DNA of 64,000 bases, taken from the NCBI GenBank assembly GCA_964019695.1, contig OZ026531.1, forward strand, positions 9,743,701 through 9,807,700, given 5' to 3'. The stretch is from Loripinus fragilis. Its lineage: Eukaryota > Mollusca > Bivalvia > Lucinida > Lucinidae. Shown here in pieces: positions 12,901-27,900 of the stretch. Position numbers and translations under genes: made by a program. The notes below the pieces were generated by a model. That model was not told where the DNA came from and did no database searches. It saw nothing but the letters and a program-made list of their open reading frames with translations. The stretch's first letter is position 1; each line of letters begins with the position of its first letter.

Positions 12901-15900
12901 GCCTCGTTTCGAATTTGAGTTAAGCCTCGTTTCGAATTTGGAATAATGAATGTCTCGTTTTGAATTTGAGTAAAAGTAAGTAATGGTGCAAAGATCAGGA
13001 ATCGATACAATCAAGTACCACACCTGACCCAGGATACCAATGGGAAAGTGACAAACTCACAGAAGACACCACAAACGAGAGCCAAGAGGTCAGCCACACT
13101 TCGAATTTGAGCTTGTGCTCTGAATTTTTAAGGCTTCTGACCTTTGCCTAACTTATGGTTGTTTCTCTATTGCATTGCAAATTTTGAGAAGATTTTAGAC
13201 TACCCATTTCTAAGCTTTATCAGATTTATTTAAGTGATCAAAATTCGCAAGGTTTATAATTTGGAAACAGGGCTTAAAAGTCCTTTTCATTGTTAAAGTT
13301 CCTTCAGAACTTTAACTCTTCATAAACTCTAAAAGAGCTGGCTAGTTCAAGAAATATGTGAGACTTTGCTGATCTACTTTAAGATATCTTTAGGTACATT
13401 ATGCCATAACTTGTTGACTTATCTGATTTGTATGTCCATGAAAAGTTTACCTCTTTATGTGTCATTGATAGCCTTCTTATTTGAATAAATGTATATTAAA
13501 TGTCATTAAATCTTCTTTGTTAATGAAACCACTCTACAGAATCAGAGTCTATCAGAACGAACCCCTGTAATGTTCCGACTCCAGGCTGCTTTGCCTCGGC
13601 CTATTTATAATAATCCTGACTAGTTGATACAAAAGAGTTTACCTTAGACAAGGGAGTCGGGACGTTACAATATTTTTTTTATGTTTGTACATAGAACAGA
13701 GAAATTACTTTTCAGGTCCACTAATGTTGGATCATATCTAATCATATTTCCATAAGCAAATAGAGTAGACCCTGATCAGGCAGCTCTTAAAAGAGCTGCC
13801 TGATCTGGATCTGCTCTGTTTGCAAAAGTGTTAAAAGGCGTCTCTATGAGGTAACGAGTTTTAACCCATTTACCATTTCTGCACTAATTGATTCTTCCTT
13901 CTGATTTGATACAATAAACTTGGAAGTGTCCAATGTATAAATACTACGCGAAATCAGCTGCTGTTGACGTAAACAAAACAGGATACGAAAGAAACCGATA
14001 AAAAAATGATGTTTATTTTTTATTTTTTCCCCATAGAGGGTTCATTTACCTACAAGACGGTGGTCATAGAAAATTCAAATTGAAAGTATGTTCAATTCAG
14101 AGCGTTTTAAACATACAGGGGTGGAATCTGACATGTTCTAAGCTGGACCCCTTGTCAATATAAATAGTCTTATTAGTCTAGAATTTTCATCTTTTAAGGT
14201 CCAACTCCCTACGCCTAAAACCCTCTTTTTTGAAGGTTTCTCTAGATTGTACTATTTTGGTTAAAAGATAGTGGCTTACTTGTAACGGGTCCATGGTGTC
14301 CTATTATGACATGAATAAAGTTGAAGGCTGTACCATTGAAAACCTGAAACAATAAAATCACTATCAAGCTACTACTGCTAATGGGTCTGAACACGCCAAA
14401 ACCTGTCTTTGGGGTTTCTGAAAAGTCATACCAAAACTAGCCTGCTCAGCTAAAGAGACTACCTAAAACATTGAAATTTAGCTAGTTACAAGTTTGGATA
14501 TGATACTTTCCAACAAGAAAATAACAAAGGCCTTGATCAGACTGGGCAGAAGCCCAGGCTGGACTTGTTAACACCGAAGACATGTTTTCTTAAGTCAAGG
14601 CCCAAATAAAATTATAACATTTTTATGTCCTACTGTTCTGTGCATGAGACCCAAATGTACTGTAAAAACACATTTAAAATAAAAAATGATCGTATGCATC
14701 AAAATTTGGTGATTTAAATTTTTTACATGTTTGGCATAGTTTAATTTTGACAGTTTCTCCTTTTAATATGGGGATCTTATTCTTTCCTTTAAGAGTAGCC
14801 CCTATGAGATTAGTAAGTAGCTTTATTTTGAAGGGCATTGTTATATACCTTATAAGTGTTTAACTATAGAAACTGACGTGTTTCAATCTCTGATAATTGA
14901 CAGTTGAACTTTTCATCTAAATTTAACGCGCCACCATGTGACAAATCACTGGCGGCCGGCTTCATTTCCATTAACACATGGCAGAAGAGGGCTTAAATTG
15001 TTAACTCAGAAACTTCTTAAACAGGGCTATCGGTATCATAAACTTCGCAAAACATTTTCAAAATTTTATAGACGATACTTTGATTTGATTTCTAAATTCC
15101 AAGTTGGACTTAAATCTCTCTTGCGCCAAGGACTTTCGGAACCTGATTTCTATGGTGACTTGGTGTATAAGTTGAAGAAGATTGTTGGCTCTAATAATTT
15201 TTCAGCGCAGTTCATTAAAATAATTTCCCATTATAAAAAGATTGGCTATAACATTAATGTATTGCAACAGACTGCATGCTTGGTAGTTAACCCAATCACA
15301 GTTGGCAACTTTGCTTTCCTCTTTAATTGCACGCCGGTGGGTCGGACTTCAGACTCTATGATGGTTCCGACTTAAAGACTTATCTATTGATGAGATGGTA
15401 GGGGCCTGATGCTTTGGCTGTTTGTCGGGCCCACCGGGGTTTACCTGTTGGATTTCTTTTGCTCCGGTATTCAGTTTAATTTACTGTTGAGTCCTTATCC
15501 TTGCTTTATCTCCTTGTTATATCTTGATTTATATGTTTTAGGAGATGATGCATTGATTAGTTAGGGGTCTTTCATGCAAACCAAATATCTATGTGTCTTG
15601 ATCCACATCTGAATTAAGGGTGAGGTTGGCGCCGTTAAACCGGTTTAAGCCCTCCAGTAAAATATTTTACTGACCGTTCCAAGGCGGTACTTCTTTTGTG
15701 GATCTTTTATGTTTTTGTTCTGTCTTGTGTTTGCTATGTTTTGTGCGCGTCTGTTTATATGTGCTTTGTGGTCACCTGCTGGGAAAGGGCTGACCTCTTG
15801 GCTCTCGTTTGTGGTGTCTTCTGTGAGTTTGTCACTTTCCCATTGGTATCCTGGGTCAGGTGTGGTACTTGATTGTATCGATTCCTGATCTTTGCAACCT

Positions 15901-18900
15901 TACTTACTTTCATTGCCATTTAAGCCCACTCAAGGACACCTTCTGCAAGTTAAGATATCGTCGTTAATATTTAATGGAGAAATAACCAAACTATTTCTAT
16001 TACCATAAAATACGTTCCTTAATCATACCGGATAGGTGGCAATCGAAAACGCTCTGAACAATCAATGAACCTGGTATCACAACTAGCTAGAAACAGTGTT
16101 TTCAATTGCCATATGTTGCCAGTCGGGTGATAAACGACAATTAAAAACTCTATTTCTAACAATTTTAGATCTAGGCTCGCCGATAGTATTAACATTTTCA
16201 ATTGCCACCTATCTGGTGTGTTTATTGAATATACTGAATAAGTAGCCAAAACATTCGGATACAAGGGCTACTAGGAATAATTTCCATTTTTCATGTTTCA
16301 GTTTAAAAAAAACAATTTTGTTTCCACACCGGATAGGCGGCAATCGAAAAGGCTCCTAACAATTGACGAACGCTGATCAGAAATCGCTACAACCAGTGTT
16401 TTTGATTGCCATTTGTCGCCAGTCGAGCAACTAATGGCAATCGGAAACTCTGTTTCTAACTAATTATGGTCTATGTTCAACCATAGTATTGAAGTTTTCG
16501 ATTGCCACCTATCCCTTGCAGTTTCTTTGTATGCTTAATTATTTGGAACTGCTTGTGCTTGAAAGGAAGGTATATAACAATGACGGTATAACATTCTTTT
16601 CCGTATATTAACGTTTACCAAACCCTAGTGTGATAATGTGTTGCAGCCCTCACCGCTTCGCGTTTTGGGCTGCAACACATTACCACACGCGGGCTTGGCA
16701 AACCTTAATATACGGAAAAGAAGTTTTATCCTCTTATTATTGCATAAAAAGCCATGTCGCATGCTATTAACAGGCATGTTTTATTGTATTAATCAGGCAA
16801 TTCACATGCTATTGATGCATGACTTTTGTACTTTACATATACGCATTCTAGGCTGTCACAAAAAATGACATCATCAACAGTAACGTGCATAGAAATGAAC
16901 ATAATTTAGTGACCTTAGGATGATGTAAGTCTTTGCTCTTGAACAGGCTTTTTCAAAACCTACAAATCCTTCATGCTTTTGCGCGCCATTATAGTAATAC
17001 AAAAATGATTTTTTGAAGCGTTTTCCCAAAGTTTTCAAGTGACAAAATGACTGTATCACAGTATGCAATAATAACGATCAAACATGGTTTTCTGATACAT
17101 AAACATCTGCTAGACCCCTCTAATCCTTAAAACCCTCGCCTTTCAGGCTCAGGTTTCAACACCACCCTCAGGGTCCAGCAAATGTTAATGCATAGAAAAA
17201 CATGATTGATCCCTATGGGGAGCATATTCTTTCCTTTAATAGTGGCCCCTTTTAATTCTTTGCATGCTGGGCAATTATTCATGCTTCTGTTGTCATATGC
17301 TGACATTCTCAAAATAAACTTTTTTCAAAAATTCTTTCAGGAATACCATCAGAGTGTCAAATAGTTTGGATCCAGATCAGGCCCAACATTTTGTTGGGCC
17401 TGATCTGGATCTAAACTGATTGCAACGGCTATCAGCAGATTACACTAGTTGGCAAAGAATTAAGGGTAGATAGAGGTTGACGGTACCTTTATTTTTCCAT
17501 CTGCTCCACCAGTAATGAGGTAGTCATTCTGAGGGAAGATACAACAGCTGAAAATATATAAAGAAATCAAAGTACTGAGAGTATTGATACAACAGCTGAA
17601 ATTATTTGAAAAATCTTGAAAAATTCTGGACTTATTTCTTCTTCTTAACTTAGTTCTTTCAAAACAAATGCAAAAGTCGAAGAGACTCTTACAACTCATT
17701 GTTGAGTTTGTTTGTTTTGTTCAAAGGAAGTTTTACGTACCAGTCAACAGTCATGTTGAGACCTCAGTTCACCTAACCACACTTTTTTTCGTGAGCAAGC
17801 TTGACTAAGTGGTAAACCAGTACTGTGTCACTGTGTGCACATATTTTTTGCTTTTAACTGATAACAACCTTTCTTGTATCAGGGGAAGGGGGAGAATGAC
17901 TGTAGATATTATTTCACTATCAATCTCCACAAAAATATGGGACCTGGATGGGATTGAACTCCTGACCCCTGGATCTACAACGGGCTCATTACCGACTGCG
18001 CTATGGGGCCCGGTGCCTCAGTGGTTTTAGAGAAGGTTTTACCTTTACAAATAGTTTCGAACCAGGTCATGCCCGACAAAATGTAGGGCCTGATCTGTAT
18101 TCAATCTGTTCGACACTCAGGTGGTATTGAAAAAAAGTATTTTGAAAAAAACAGCTGACAGCAAAAAAGCATGGAAATTTTCCCAGAGGGGCAAAGATTT
18201 AACCTGAGCCAATAATTACAAGTTAAATCATTTGCTTATCCAGGCCTTTAGTTATTGTGTTTAACAAAAAAGTGCCATGAAAGGTACAGATTATTTTATT
18301 TTATATATTATTTTCTATTTGTTCTGCAGCATCAGACACTCATAAATGGGCCTTGTTGTGAGAAAACCTATCTTCAGGGTTTGCAACCAACTAAGATTCC
18401 ATCCAGCCTGCTCAACTATAGAGACTAGTCAGAATAATGTAATTCTGTATGTATTGAAGCAATTTTAGATAGCATACTTTGCAATTAGAGAAAAACCAAG
18501 GTACTAAGCAGTCTGTGCAATTGTGCAGGCTGGTCTGCGCTTTTGTTTTTCTTATGCAACAGTCTTGTTTTCTTGTGATGAGGTTCATATATAAGCACAC
18601 AACTGTTTTTTTAGCCCTCAAGGACTTACCATTTCAGAGGGCCTTCATGTCTGTTTGCAAGTCTGTGTGTTTGCTTTCTTGTCTGCAAAGAAAAAGGGAG
18701 TTTAAATGATTTTCTAGTAACAATAATGTAAACTAGCAACACTACTATTACCTAGCAACATGACTATTATCAAGTGGCTCTCAAGGGAGTGCAGTGGCTC
18801 AGTGGTAGAGTGCTTGACTCGAGACCGAGGGGGCGCCGGTTCGAGCCTCACCGGCGCCACTGTGCTGTGGTCCTTGAGCAAGACACATTTATCCTAGCTT

Positions 18901-21900
18901 AGTAGGAAGACCCGTTCGTTTAACCGAAAGATTGTTGATGGGACGTAAAGAATCAAATCAAACTTAACAAAACCAAGCGGCAAAATATGACCTAGAAACA
19001 CATATTCTACTTAGCATTACATAGGTAACCTGACAAAACAAATGAAACCCAGTAATGACATTGTTATCTTGCAACATTTATGTAACCCAGCAACACTAAT
19101 GTTTCCTTACAACACTAATATAACCTAGAAACACTAATGTTATCTAGCAACACTATTAACTGGCAACACTTATCTTGCCATGCAACACTCATGTTACCCT
19201 ACAACACTAATGTTACCTAACAGCACTAATATAGCCTAGAAATACTAATGTTATCTAGCAACATAATAATCTAGCAACACTATTGTTACCCAGCAACACT
19301 ATTGTTTCCTAATAACACTAATATAACCTAGAAACACAAATGGTACGTAGCAATACATAGATAACCCAGCAAACACTAGTAACCCAGTAATGGCATTGTT
19401 ATCCAGCAACACTTATAATGTAACTCAGCATCATTTATATTACCAAGTAACACTGGTGCTATATAGCAACATCACTATCTAGCAACACTCCTGTTACCCA
19501 GCTACACTAATGTTACCTAGAAACACTAATGCTATCTAGCAACACAATAAATGGCAACACTAATGTAACCTTGCACCACTCATGTTACCCAGCAACACTA
19601 AGGTTACCTAACAGCACTAATATAACTTAGAAACGCTAATGTTATCTACCAACACTATTAACTGGCAACAAAAATGTTACATGGAAACACTCATGTTACC
19701 CAGCAACAGTAACATTACCTAACAGTACAAGTATAACCTAGAAACACTGTTTATTGGCAACACTCATGTTACCCAATAAACACTTATGTTACCAAACAAC
19801 ACCAATATAACCTAGAACATGTATATTACCTAGCAACACAATTAACTAAAAACACTGATGATGCCTAGCAACACTCATGTTACCCAGCAACAATAATATA
19901 ACCTAAATATGCTAATGTTATCAAGCAACACTATTAACTGGCAACACTAATGTTGCCTTGCAACACTCAGTCATGTAACCCAGTAATGGTATTGTTATCC
20001 AGAAACACCTATGTAACCAAGCAACATTTATATTACTAAGCAACACTTATGTTACTTAACAACACCAATATAACTTAGAGCACTTATTTCACCTAAAAAC
20101 ACAATTAACTGACAAAACTAATGTTGCATAGCAACACTCATGTTACCCAGCAACACTAATCTTACCTAACAGCATTAATATAACCTAGCAACACTATTTA
20201 CTGGCAACACTAATGTTGCATTGCAACACTCATGTTACCCAGAAACACTAATGTTACCTAACAACACTAATTTAACCTAGAAACGCTTATGAAATCTTGC
20301 AACACTCATGTTATGCAGCAACACTGATGTTTCCTAACAACACTAATCTAACCTAGAAACGCTAATGTTATCTAGCAACACTATTAACTGGTCACACAAA
20401 TGTTGCCTAGCAACACTCATGTTACCCAGCAACCTTAATGTTACCTAACAGCACAAATATAACCTAGAAATGCTGTTCACTGGCAACACTTGTGTTGCCT
20501 AGCAACACTCATGTTATCAAGCAACACTTATTTGATACAGCAATATAACATAGGGCACTTATATTACCTAGCAACACAATTAACCGACAACACTAAAATG
20601 CTACTTAGAAACACTCATGCTCCCAGCAACACTTATGTTACCTAACAACATCAATTTAACCTAGAACACTTAAATTACCATGGAACACATTTAAATGACA
20701 ATGCTAATGTAACCAAGAAACACTCATGTTACCCATCAACACTTATGTTACCTAACAACACCAATATAACCTAGAACACTTATTTTACCATGCATCACAT
20801 TTAACTGACAACACTTATGTTACCTAGAAACACTCATGTTACCCAGCAACACTAGTCACCTAACAAAACTAAGATAACCTAGAGACACTAATGTTACCAA
20901 GAAAACATACATTAACTAGCAACACTAATTTTACCTTGAAACCTCCAGCAACATTAATGTAGCCTATCAACATTATTGCTATCCCTGGTACTGTATTAAT
21001 TTCAGATTAACACATTATAATGATGGCACTTAATTTAAATGCAACAAACACACGTTGAGTGAATTAACATATTAGAAATGGTGTTGCTATGATGTCACAG
21101 TACAGAAGGTTTAGTAACTCTTCCAAAGAAGATTATAAAACACGTAATTGTTCCTTAATATCAATAATATATCTCAGTAAAGCAATGATTATAAATTAAC
21201 ATCATGTTCTTTTTTTTAAACAACTCTTACAATATGTAATATATATTTATTAATACGAAATTTTCCAACATTTGACAATTTTGTACCAGAGACCCTGGTA
21301 TATTGGACATTTGAGCCAGTGCATGAGATTTCCAACGTGTGATCTGAAAAGGCTCAGACCAGCCTGTGCATATGTGCAGTCTGGTCAGAGCCTTTGCTAG
21401 TCGCTTGAGTATTCTATGATTGTTAAGCTACTGACTGAACACAATTTAGTGTTTCTAAGCTTAAAAGGAGGCTGCAGAGGCTCATCTGAGTCTACACATG
21501 TCAAAATGCCACATTGTTGGAAATCACATGTCATGGTTCATTTTTCAATATATAAAAAGAAATGACAAAGCTGTGAGACTTACCTTAAAGTTGACTACAA
21601 TTATTCCATTTCCATGCATAGCAAACATCTGGTTGTTTCTCTTGTCTATCCTGATATCCCTCACCCACTGAAACAATACAAATCTGCTTTGTGCTATAAA
21701 TAGTAACATAAATCCAGATAGGCAAAATTTTGAGAGTAAAATTGCAATTATTTTCTTATCCATCAGTTATAACATGTTTTTCTGTTGCTAAAAATAACCA
21801 TCTCTACAAGACTGTTCTTTTGAGTACCCATAAAATATGTTTTGGTTGAGCAATAAGAAGAGTAATTTTCAAATACATACTCTTATCTGGAGGCCTGTAT

Positions 21901-24900
21901 TAATTATTCTTAAGGGCCATAACTCTAGTATTTTTTTCAAAATTCCTTTGAATATTTATCCATTGTCATCAGCTTACCAAGTTTCAAGGCTGTAACTAAA
22001 ATATAGTTTATGGGATAACCTTCTGAAAAGATAATTGAGCTACAACATAAGATTTCCAACAATGTGGCATTTAGGCATGAATATACTCAGATGAACCTAT
22101 GCAGCCTCCTTTTAAGCTTAGGAACTCCAAATGATGTTCGATTGGTAGCTTAACACTCATAGAATATTCAAGTTTTGGTTGGCCAGATATATAGACCTCC
22201 CTCCTCAGGAATTACCTGGAATGAATTTTTTGAAGAGGGTATTGGAAATGTTTTAAAAGAAGAAAAAGAAATGTACTTGCATGGAGATATTAATAGAGAT
22301 CTACTGAACTGCCAAATAAATAAATCATGGTCTGAATATATTGAACCCTTTGGCTTAACTCAGTTAGTATCTGAGGCTACAAGAGTTACCTCTGTTTCAA
22401 AAACACTTATCGACCATATATATTCCAACTGCCCAGAAAATGTTACTTCCATTGATGTACCTAAAATCGGACTGAGTGATCATTTTCCAATATTTTTCAC
22501 ACGTAAAATGCATGTACAACCACCTAAGAGAAAACATTACACCATCTCTTATAGGTCCTTTAAAAATTTTGATGAAGCTTAATTTGTAAATGACCTTAAA
22601 GAGGTGCCTTGGGATATTATACACATTTTTGATGATGCCAACGATATTCTAGCTACATGGTCAGATTTATTTTTAGATGTTGTTAATGCTAATGTGCCAA
22701 TCAAACAACATAGGGTTAAACGTAAAAATCAGCCCCAGTGGATAACACCTGAATTACTGGAATCTATTAAGACTAGAGACAGGCACAAATCATTAGGCAA
22801 TGAAAATGAATATAAATATTGGAGAAATAAGGTAACTAATATGATAAGAAAAGCTAAGCAAGAAAAATATCAAACATATATTGACACCCACAAAGGTAAA
22901 CCAGGAAGTATTTACAAGCTATTCCAAGAAGTTGGAGCAGGAAAAGGCTGTCAAAGACGGTCAGGAATAGCATCTGTCAATATTGATGAAAATAAGGCTA
23001 CTGAAGATCCAGCTATGATTGCTAATACATTTAATGACTTTTTTGTAAATGTAGCTTCTAAAATCAAAGAACCTATTACCCCTTCAAATCATGATAAACT
23101 TAAAGATTTCTGTTCAAGCAAAATTTCTCAGGATACATCATTTGTAATCCAAACTATCAACAAAGAAAAGGTTTTGAAATACTTGTCAAATGTAGATGTG
23201 AGTAAAGCTACTGGTACTGACAATATTGGTGCGAGACTTTTGAAACTTGCTGCATCACACATAGCTGACGACATAACCTTCATTTGTAATAGCAGTATCA
23301 ATTCCAACTGTTTTCCTGATAAGTGGAAGGAGGCAAAAGTTTCTCCGCTACATAAGAATGGTCCTATTGAAGAAATAAACAACTATCGTCCAATCTCAAT
23401 TTTGCCTGTTCTATCCAAGGTTCTGGAAAAGCATGTTTCAGATAGCCTCACTTTGTACCTCAATGAAAATAATCTACTGCATAAAACACAATCAGGCTTT
23501 AGACCACATCATTCATGTGAGACAGCACTTAATTTCATGACTGACTCCTGGCTAAATACCATTGATGAAGGAAAAATGATAGGGGTGGTCCTAGTTGACT
23601 TTAAAAAGGCATTTGATCTTGTTGATCATGATATTTTGATGTCCAAACTTGAATTTTATGGCATAAAGGACAAAACACTCTCTTGGTTCAAGTCTTATCT
23701 ATCACAGAGACAGCAGCAGGTCTCGATAGACAATACCAAATCAAGATTCAGACCAATAACTTGTGGTGTTCCTCAAGGCTCAATTTTGGGACCACTTTTA
23801 TTCTTACTCTTCATCAATGACTTGCCACTGTATACCAGCAATGTTTCTACAGATATGTATGCTGACGATACAACATTATATGATGTCCAAACTTCTCAGG
23901 ATACCATTGAAAAGAACCTTCAGATAGCCTTGAATGAACTGCACAAATGGTGCAAGAATAATGGTATGGTTTTAAACTCAACTAAGACTAAAGTAATGCT
24001 CATAACCACAAATCAAAAGCGACATGGTTTAGATAGAGATGGCCTCAATCTCAATTTTAATGTGGAGCCTCTGCAAGTGATAACTAGTGACAAGATTCTT
24101 GGTGTTTTTGTGGACAATAATTTAACATGGAATGAACATATTAAGCACATATCAAAGAAAATTGCTTCAAATATATGGTTATTGTCTAAAATGAAAGTTT
24201 ATTTATCACAAGAGCATCGCATTCAGTTTTACAAGTCATACATACAACCTCACATTGATTTTTGTACTATAATTTGGGGAAATACATCTGAAAGTAACAA
24301 ACAAAAGATTTTGCGGATGCAAAAGAGGGCAGTTCGAGTAATACTTGATTATAATGTAGAAAACTCACACGAGGCTATGAAATCATTAAATATACAGTCT
24401 ATTTATGATCGTTTGTTTCTAAGAAAGGCCAAGTTTATGTTCAAAGTGTATCACAATCTTACTCCCACATATATAAGTGAAAACTATAACTTGCGTAGTA
24501 ACTTCAACATATCCGTAAACCTCAGATCCGCATCAACAAGGTGTTTTGTGCCACCAAGAACAGAATGCTTTAAGCAGAGCATAAGATATTCTGGATGCTT
24601 GATTTGGAACAGCTTGCCTGAAGAAGTTAAAAGTGCCGTAACTCAAGAAACATTCCATAAAAGATGTTTAAACTGGCTCTTGAATTAAGTTTGGCTGATA
24701 AGAAAATGATCACTCAACTGCTAACTGTTCCTGTATATATTTTATATTGTATATTTGTTCATTTTTCCTCTATCTATTTACTTATTTAGCTATGTTGATT
24801 CTTTAACTTTCAATGAGTGTGGATCCTGATTAGCTGGCTTCACAGAAGCTAGCTGATCTGGATCAACACTCATAAGAAATAATAATAAATAGGCAGTATC

Positions 24901-27900
24901 CTTAATTTCTTCTCCATAAAATTATCACATTACATTTTTTGTCGAATTTACTGCTGAGAAATTTTATAAAACATAGTGATGACCTGTAAATAATTAAAAA
25001 GGTACATTTTTTTAACCCATGCCATGCTGAAACTGGATACATCCTGTTTTGAAATCAGTATAGAACCAAATCAGCTGGATCCTGAAGCAAGCTGATCAGG
25101 TTGCGTACTGTTTTCAGCTCTTCATGTAATATTGCATTTAATTCTTTTAAGTGGAACCCTGCAAGTCGGTTGGATTTAAAGTGGGGAAGAGAGTAGTAAA
25201 GCATGGTAAGGGTTCAGCATTTGTTGCCTTGTTTGTATAAACTGACATGCTTAATTACTTACACTAGATGCTACTCTAGTACCATCATTTTCATTTCTGA
25301 ACTATTTCTGCTACATTTGTCATTCTTACCAGGTCTTTACTAAAACCTTTGCATTTTGTTTCGGTGAAGGCTTTAAAAATTTTAAAGATTCATTTGAAGA
25401 TATAGCAGATAATTGCAAGAAGTTAGTTCATATATTCATTCCAAAGTGTTCAAAAAGTTGAATGGGTGGTCAAGGTAGTTCTGGTCATTTATTGAGTGCA
25501 GTTTAACCCTTAAAACGCCAGCAAAAAATCCATCTGAAAATTTTGTCTGCTTTTGTCGTCTGCTTCAAATTTTTGCTAACATTATTTAACAAAGTTAAGT
25601 ATAGAGACAAACAGTGTGGACCAGATCAGACTGCTCCTATAGGAGCAGTCTGATCTGGGTCTACACTGTTTGTTGGAAAGGCTTCAAAACATTTCAGCAG
25701 ACAACAAAAGCAGACGACTTTTGTTGTGATTGGCGTTTTAAGGATTAAGCAGCATTTTGTGACTCATGATGCAGCTGACCCTTTGCTGCAATTGTTGTCT
25801 GTTAATAACCTTAGCAAACAGTTTTGTAACCGGATCAGGACCGACAAAATGTTGAGCCAGATCTTGATCCTAACTGTTTGACCCTCTTATGGTGTCGAAG
25901 AAGGAATTTCTCTTGTATACATCTAATTAACCCTTGTCCTGCTGAACCTAGATATATCCCATTTTTGGAAATAGTGTGGAAACTGATCAGCTGACCAGGA
26001 TCCACTTTTGTGCATTGAGTTCATGGTCGAGCCAAAATTTAGCTTTAAGCTTTGGGATTGTTTTGCTCAGCAGTACAGGGTTTAACAATTTAAATTTGAT
26101 AGTTTGTGTAAACTTGTTCTATTTTGTGTGTGTACATATTATTTATTTTGAGGGCCTCATGGAAGATTAGTTGTTCTACTAAATGTTGTCACCCTCTTTA
26201 AATAAAGACTTTACTTACTTACTTACTTAAAGGCTCTGATCAGACTGCGCATATGCGCAGGCTGGTCTGAGCCTTTGCTGGTGGCACATACCACATTGTA
26301 AAAAACCTCATGTCACGGATCAATTATGTGATGGATGAAAGGATGCATTTAGAATTGGAAAGCAATAGGCCTGTCACCGATTCTCAATTAATAACTAAAG
26401 GGAGCATAAAAAATGGTAACCTACTAGTTTTGCTGCAATTAGAAATAGCCAAGAAAATGAAACAAAATACTTTGAAAATTATCATGAAAAGATTTTGTTT
26501 CTAAAGAATGTGCATATACAGAATAGGAGTAAGATAAGTGTAAATTGGGCCTGGATGCAAGAAAGCCTGTCTATGTGGTTTATGACCAGCTGAGGCTCAA
26601 ACCAGCCTGCTCAGCTACAGAGACAAGCTAGAATATCAAAATGTTAAGTCTATAAAGTGGAGTCAATATACCTCATAGAAAATGAATAACAGCAGCAATG
26701 ATCAGACTAGCAGGCTGCTCTGCTGACTTAGGTCCTCACTGTTTGCCAAAGTACTCTTTAAGGAGTCTCCAGAATACAAAGGGTCAAAATGGAAGTATAA
26801 TTATATACAGTAAAACCTGTCTTAAGCAGCCACTCAAAAGTAGACCAAAAAATTAATTTTCAAGACCGATAATCGCTTAATGCAGGTCAAAAGTACTGCA
26901 GAATGCTCCTGAGCATTCTGCAGTACTTCTGACCTGCATTAGGCTACAACCTGGCTTTAAGACTTTGATTTGTCTTAACCCACCACTCAAAGGAAGACCA
27001 AAAAATGGTTTTCAAGACCAATAATCACTTAATGCAGGTCAAAAGTCCAATGGAGCATTCTGCAGTACTTCTAACCTGCATTAGGCTACTACATGGCTTA
27101 AAGACCTTTGTTTTGTCTATTTTTGAGCGGCTGCTTAAGACAGGTTTCACTGTAGGATCAACTTACATCATTTCTGTGGATATCTGTTATAAACTTCTTC
27201 CCTGGCACTAAGGAGGCTGCATGCTATAAAATAAACAAGGCAAATAATTTTATTGATTACTTATCTCCTGCTAAAAGGTAATTTCTAAGAAAAGTGGGAA
27301 CCAAAATCAGGGATAATTCTGAAAGGGGCCCTGTGTTAAAAGGCCCCTAAATTTTCTGAAAGGCCCCTTCTTCTAGAGAGCATGGGCCTTTTTATAAGTT
27401 AAGGGTATAACCAAGTCCTGCTGTTAAATTACTTCACTAAGAAATTCCCTATAGGAAAAGGCACATCATGTCTGTGAGCCAGTATTATCCCTGCATAATA
27501 TATGGATACTGCTCCCCATCCAACAAAGCAAAGTCCACCCTGACCATTGCCCAGGGTTCAAAACTGAAGTTTGCAAAATATTTAGTAAACACTTTTATGT
27601 TTCAGTTACATAAAAATTTTGTACAACATATGCACCAGAAATGTGACAAAAATTACCTTGTTTGCACATGAGATTTTGGTTGTCTTAAATATAACTGAGC
27701 CGCGACATGAGATTTCCAACAATGTGGTATTTTGACACAAATAGACTCACACGAGCCTATGCAGCCTCCTTTTAAGCTAAGAAACTCCAAATGCTGTTCA
27801 GTCAGTAGCTATATATTCAAGCAACTAGCATAGGCTCTGATCAGACTGCGCAAATGGGCATGCTGGTCTGAGCCTTTGCTGGTTGCACATACCACATTGT

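Larger units (their letters stand above)
22172..26228 (+). mobile_element. 5'-truncated LINE (CR1/Jockey-type), about 4.06 kb
   Basis: This insertion carries a truncated endonuclease, a full reverse transcriptase, about 1.5 kb of 3' sequence, an AATAAA at about 26200 and a 3' tail of repeated acttactt ending at 26228. Both borders sit inside one palindromic element whose halves resume at 22171 and 26229. About 8 bp expected from other copies (cgactagc) is missing, so the insertion made a small target deletion instead of a duplication. The 3' part also contains palindromes similar to the dispersed hairpin repeats (24826-24875, 25609-25672). Confidence 0.9.

Noticed and set aside
18785..18860. 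tRNA gene call
   Set aside because: A and B boxes are present, but the sequence continues into a SINE body and tail shared by seven other copies. It does not form a credible cloverleaf with a clear anticodon arm.
19000..20950. CRISPR array
   Set aside because: Repeats are degenerate, lack unique spacers and lie in an intron of a eukaryotic gene.
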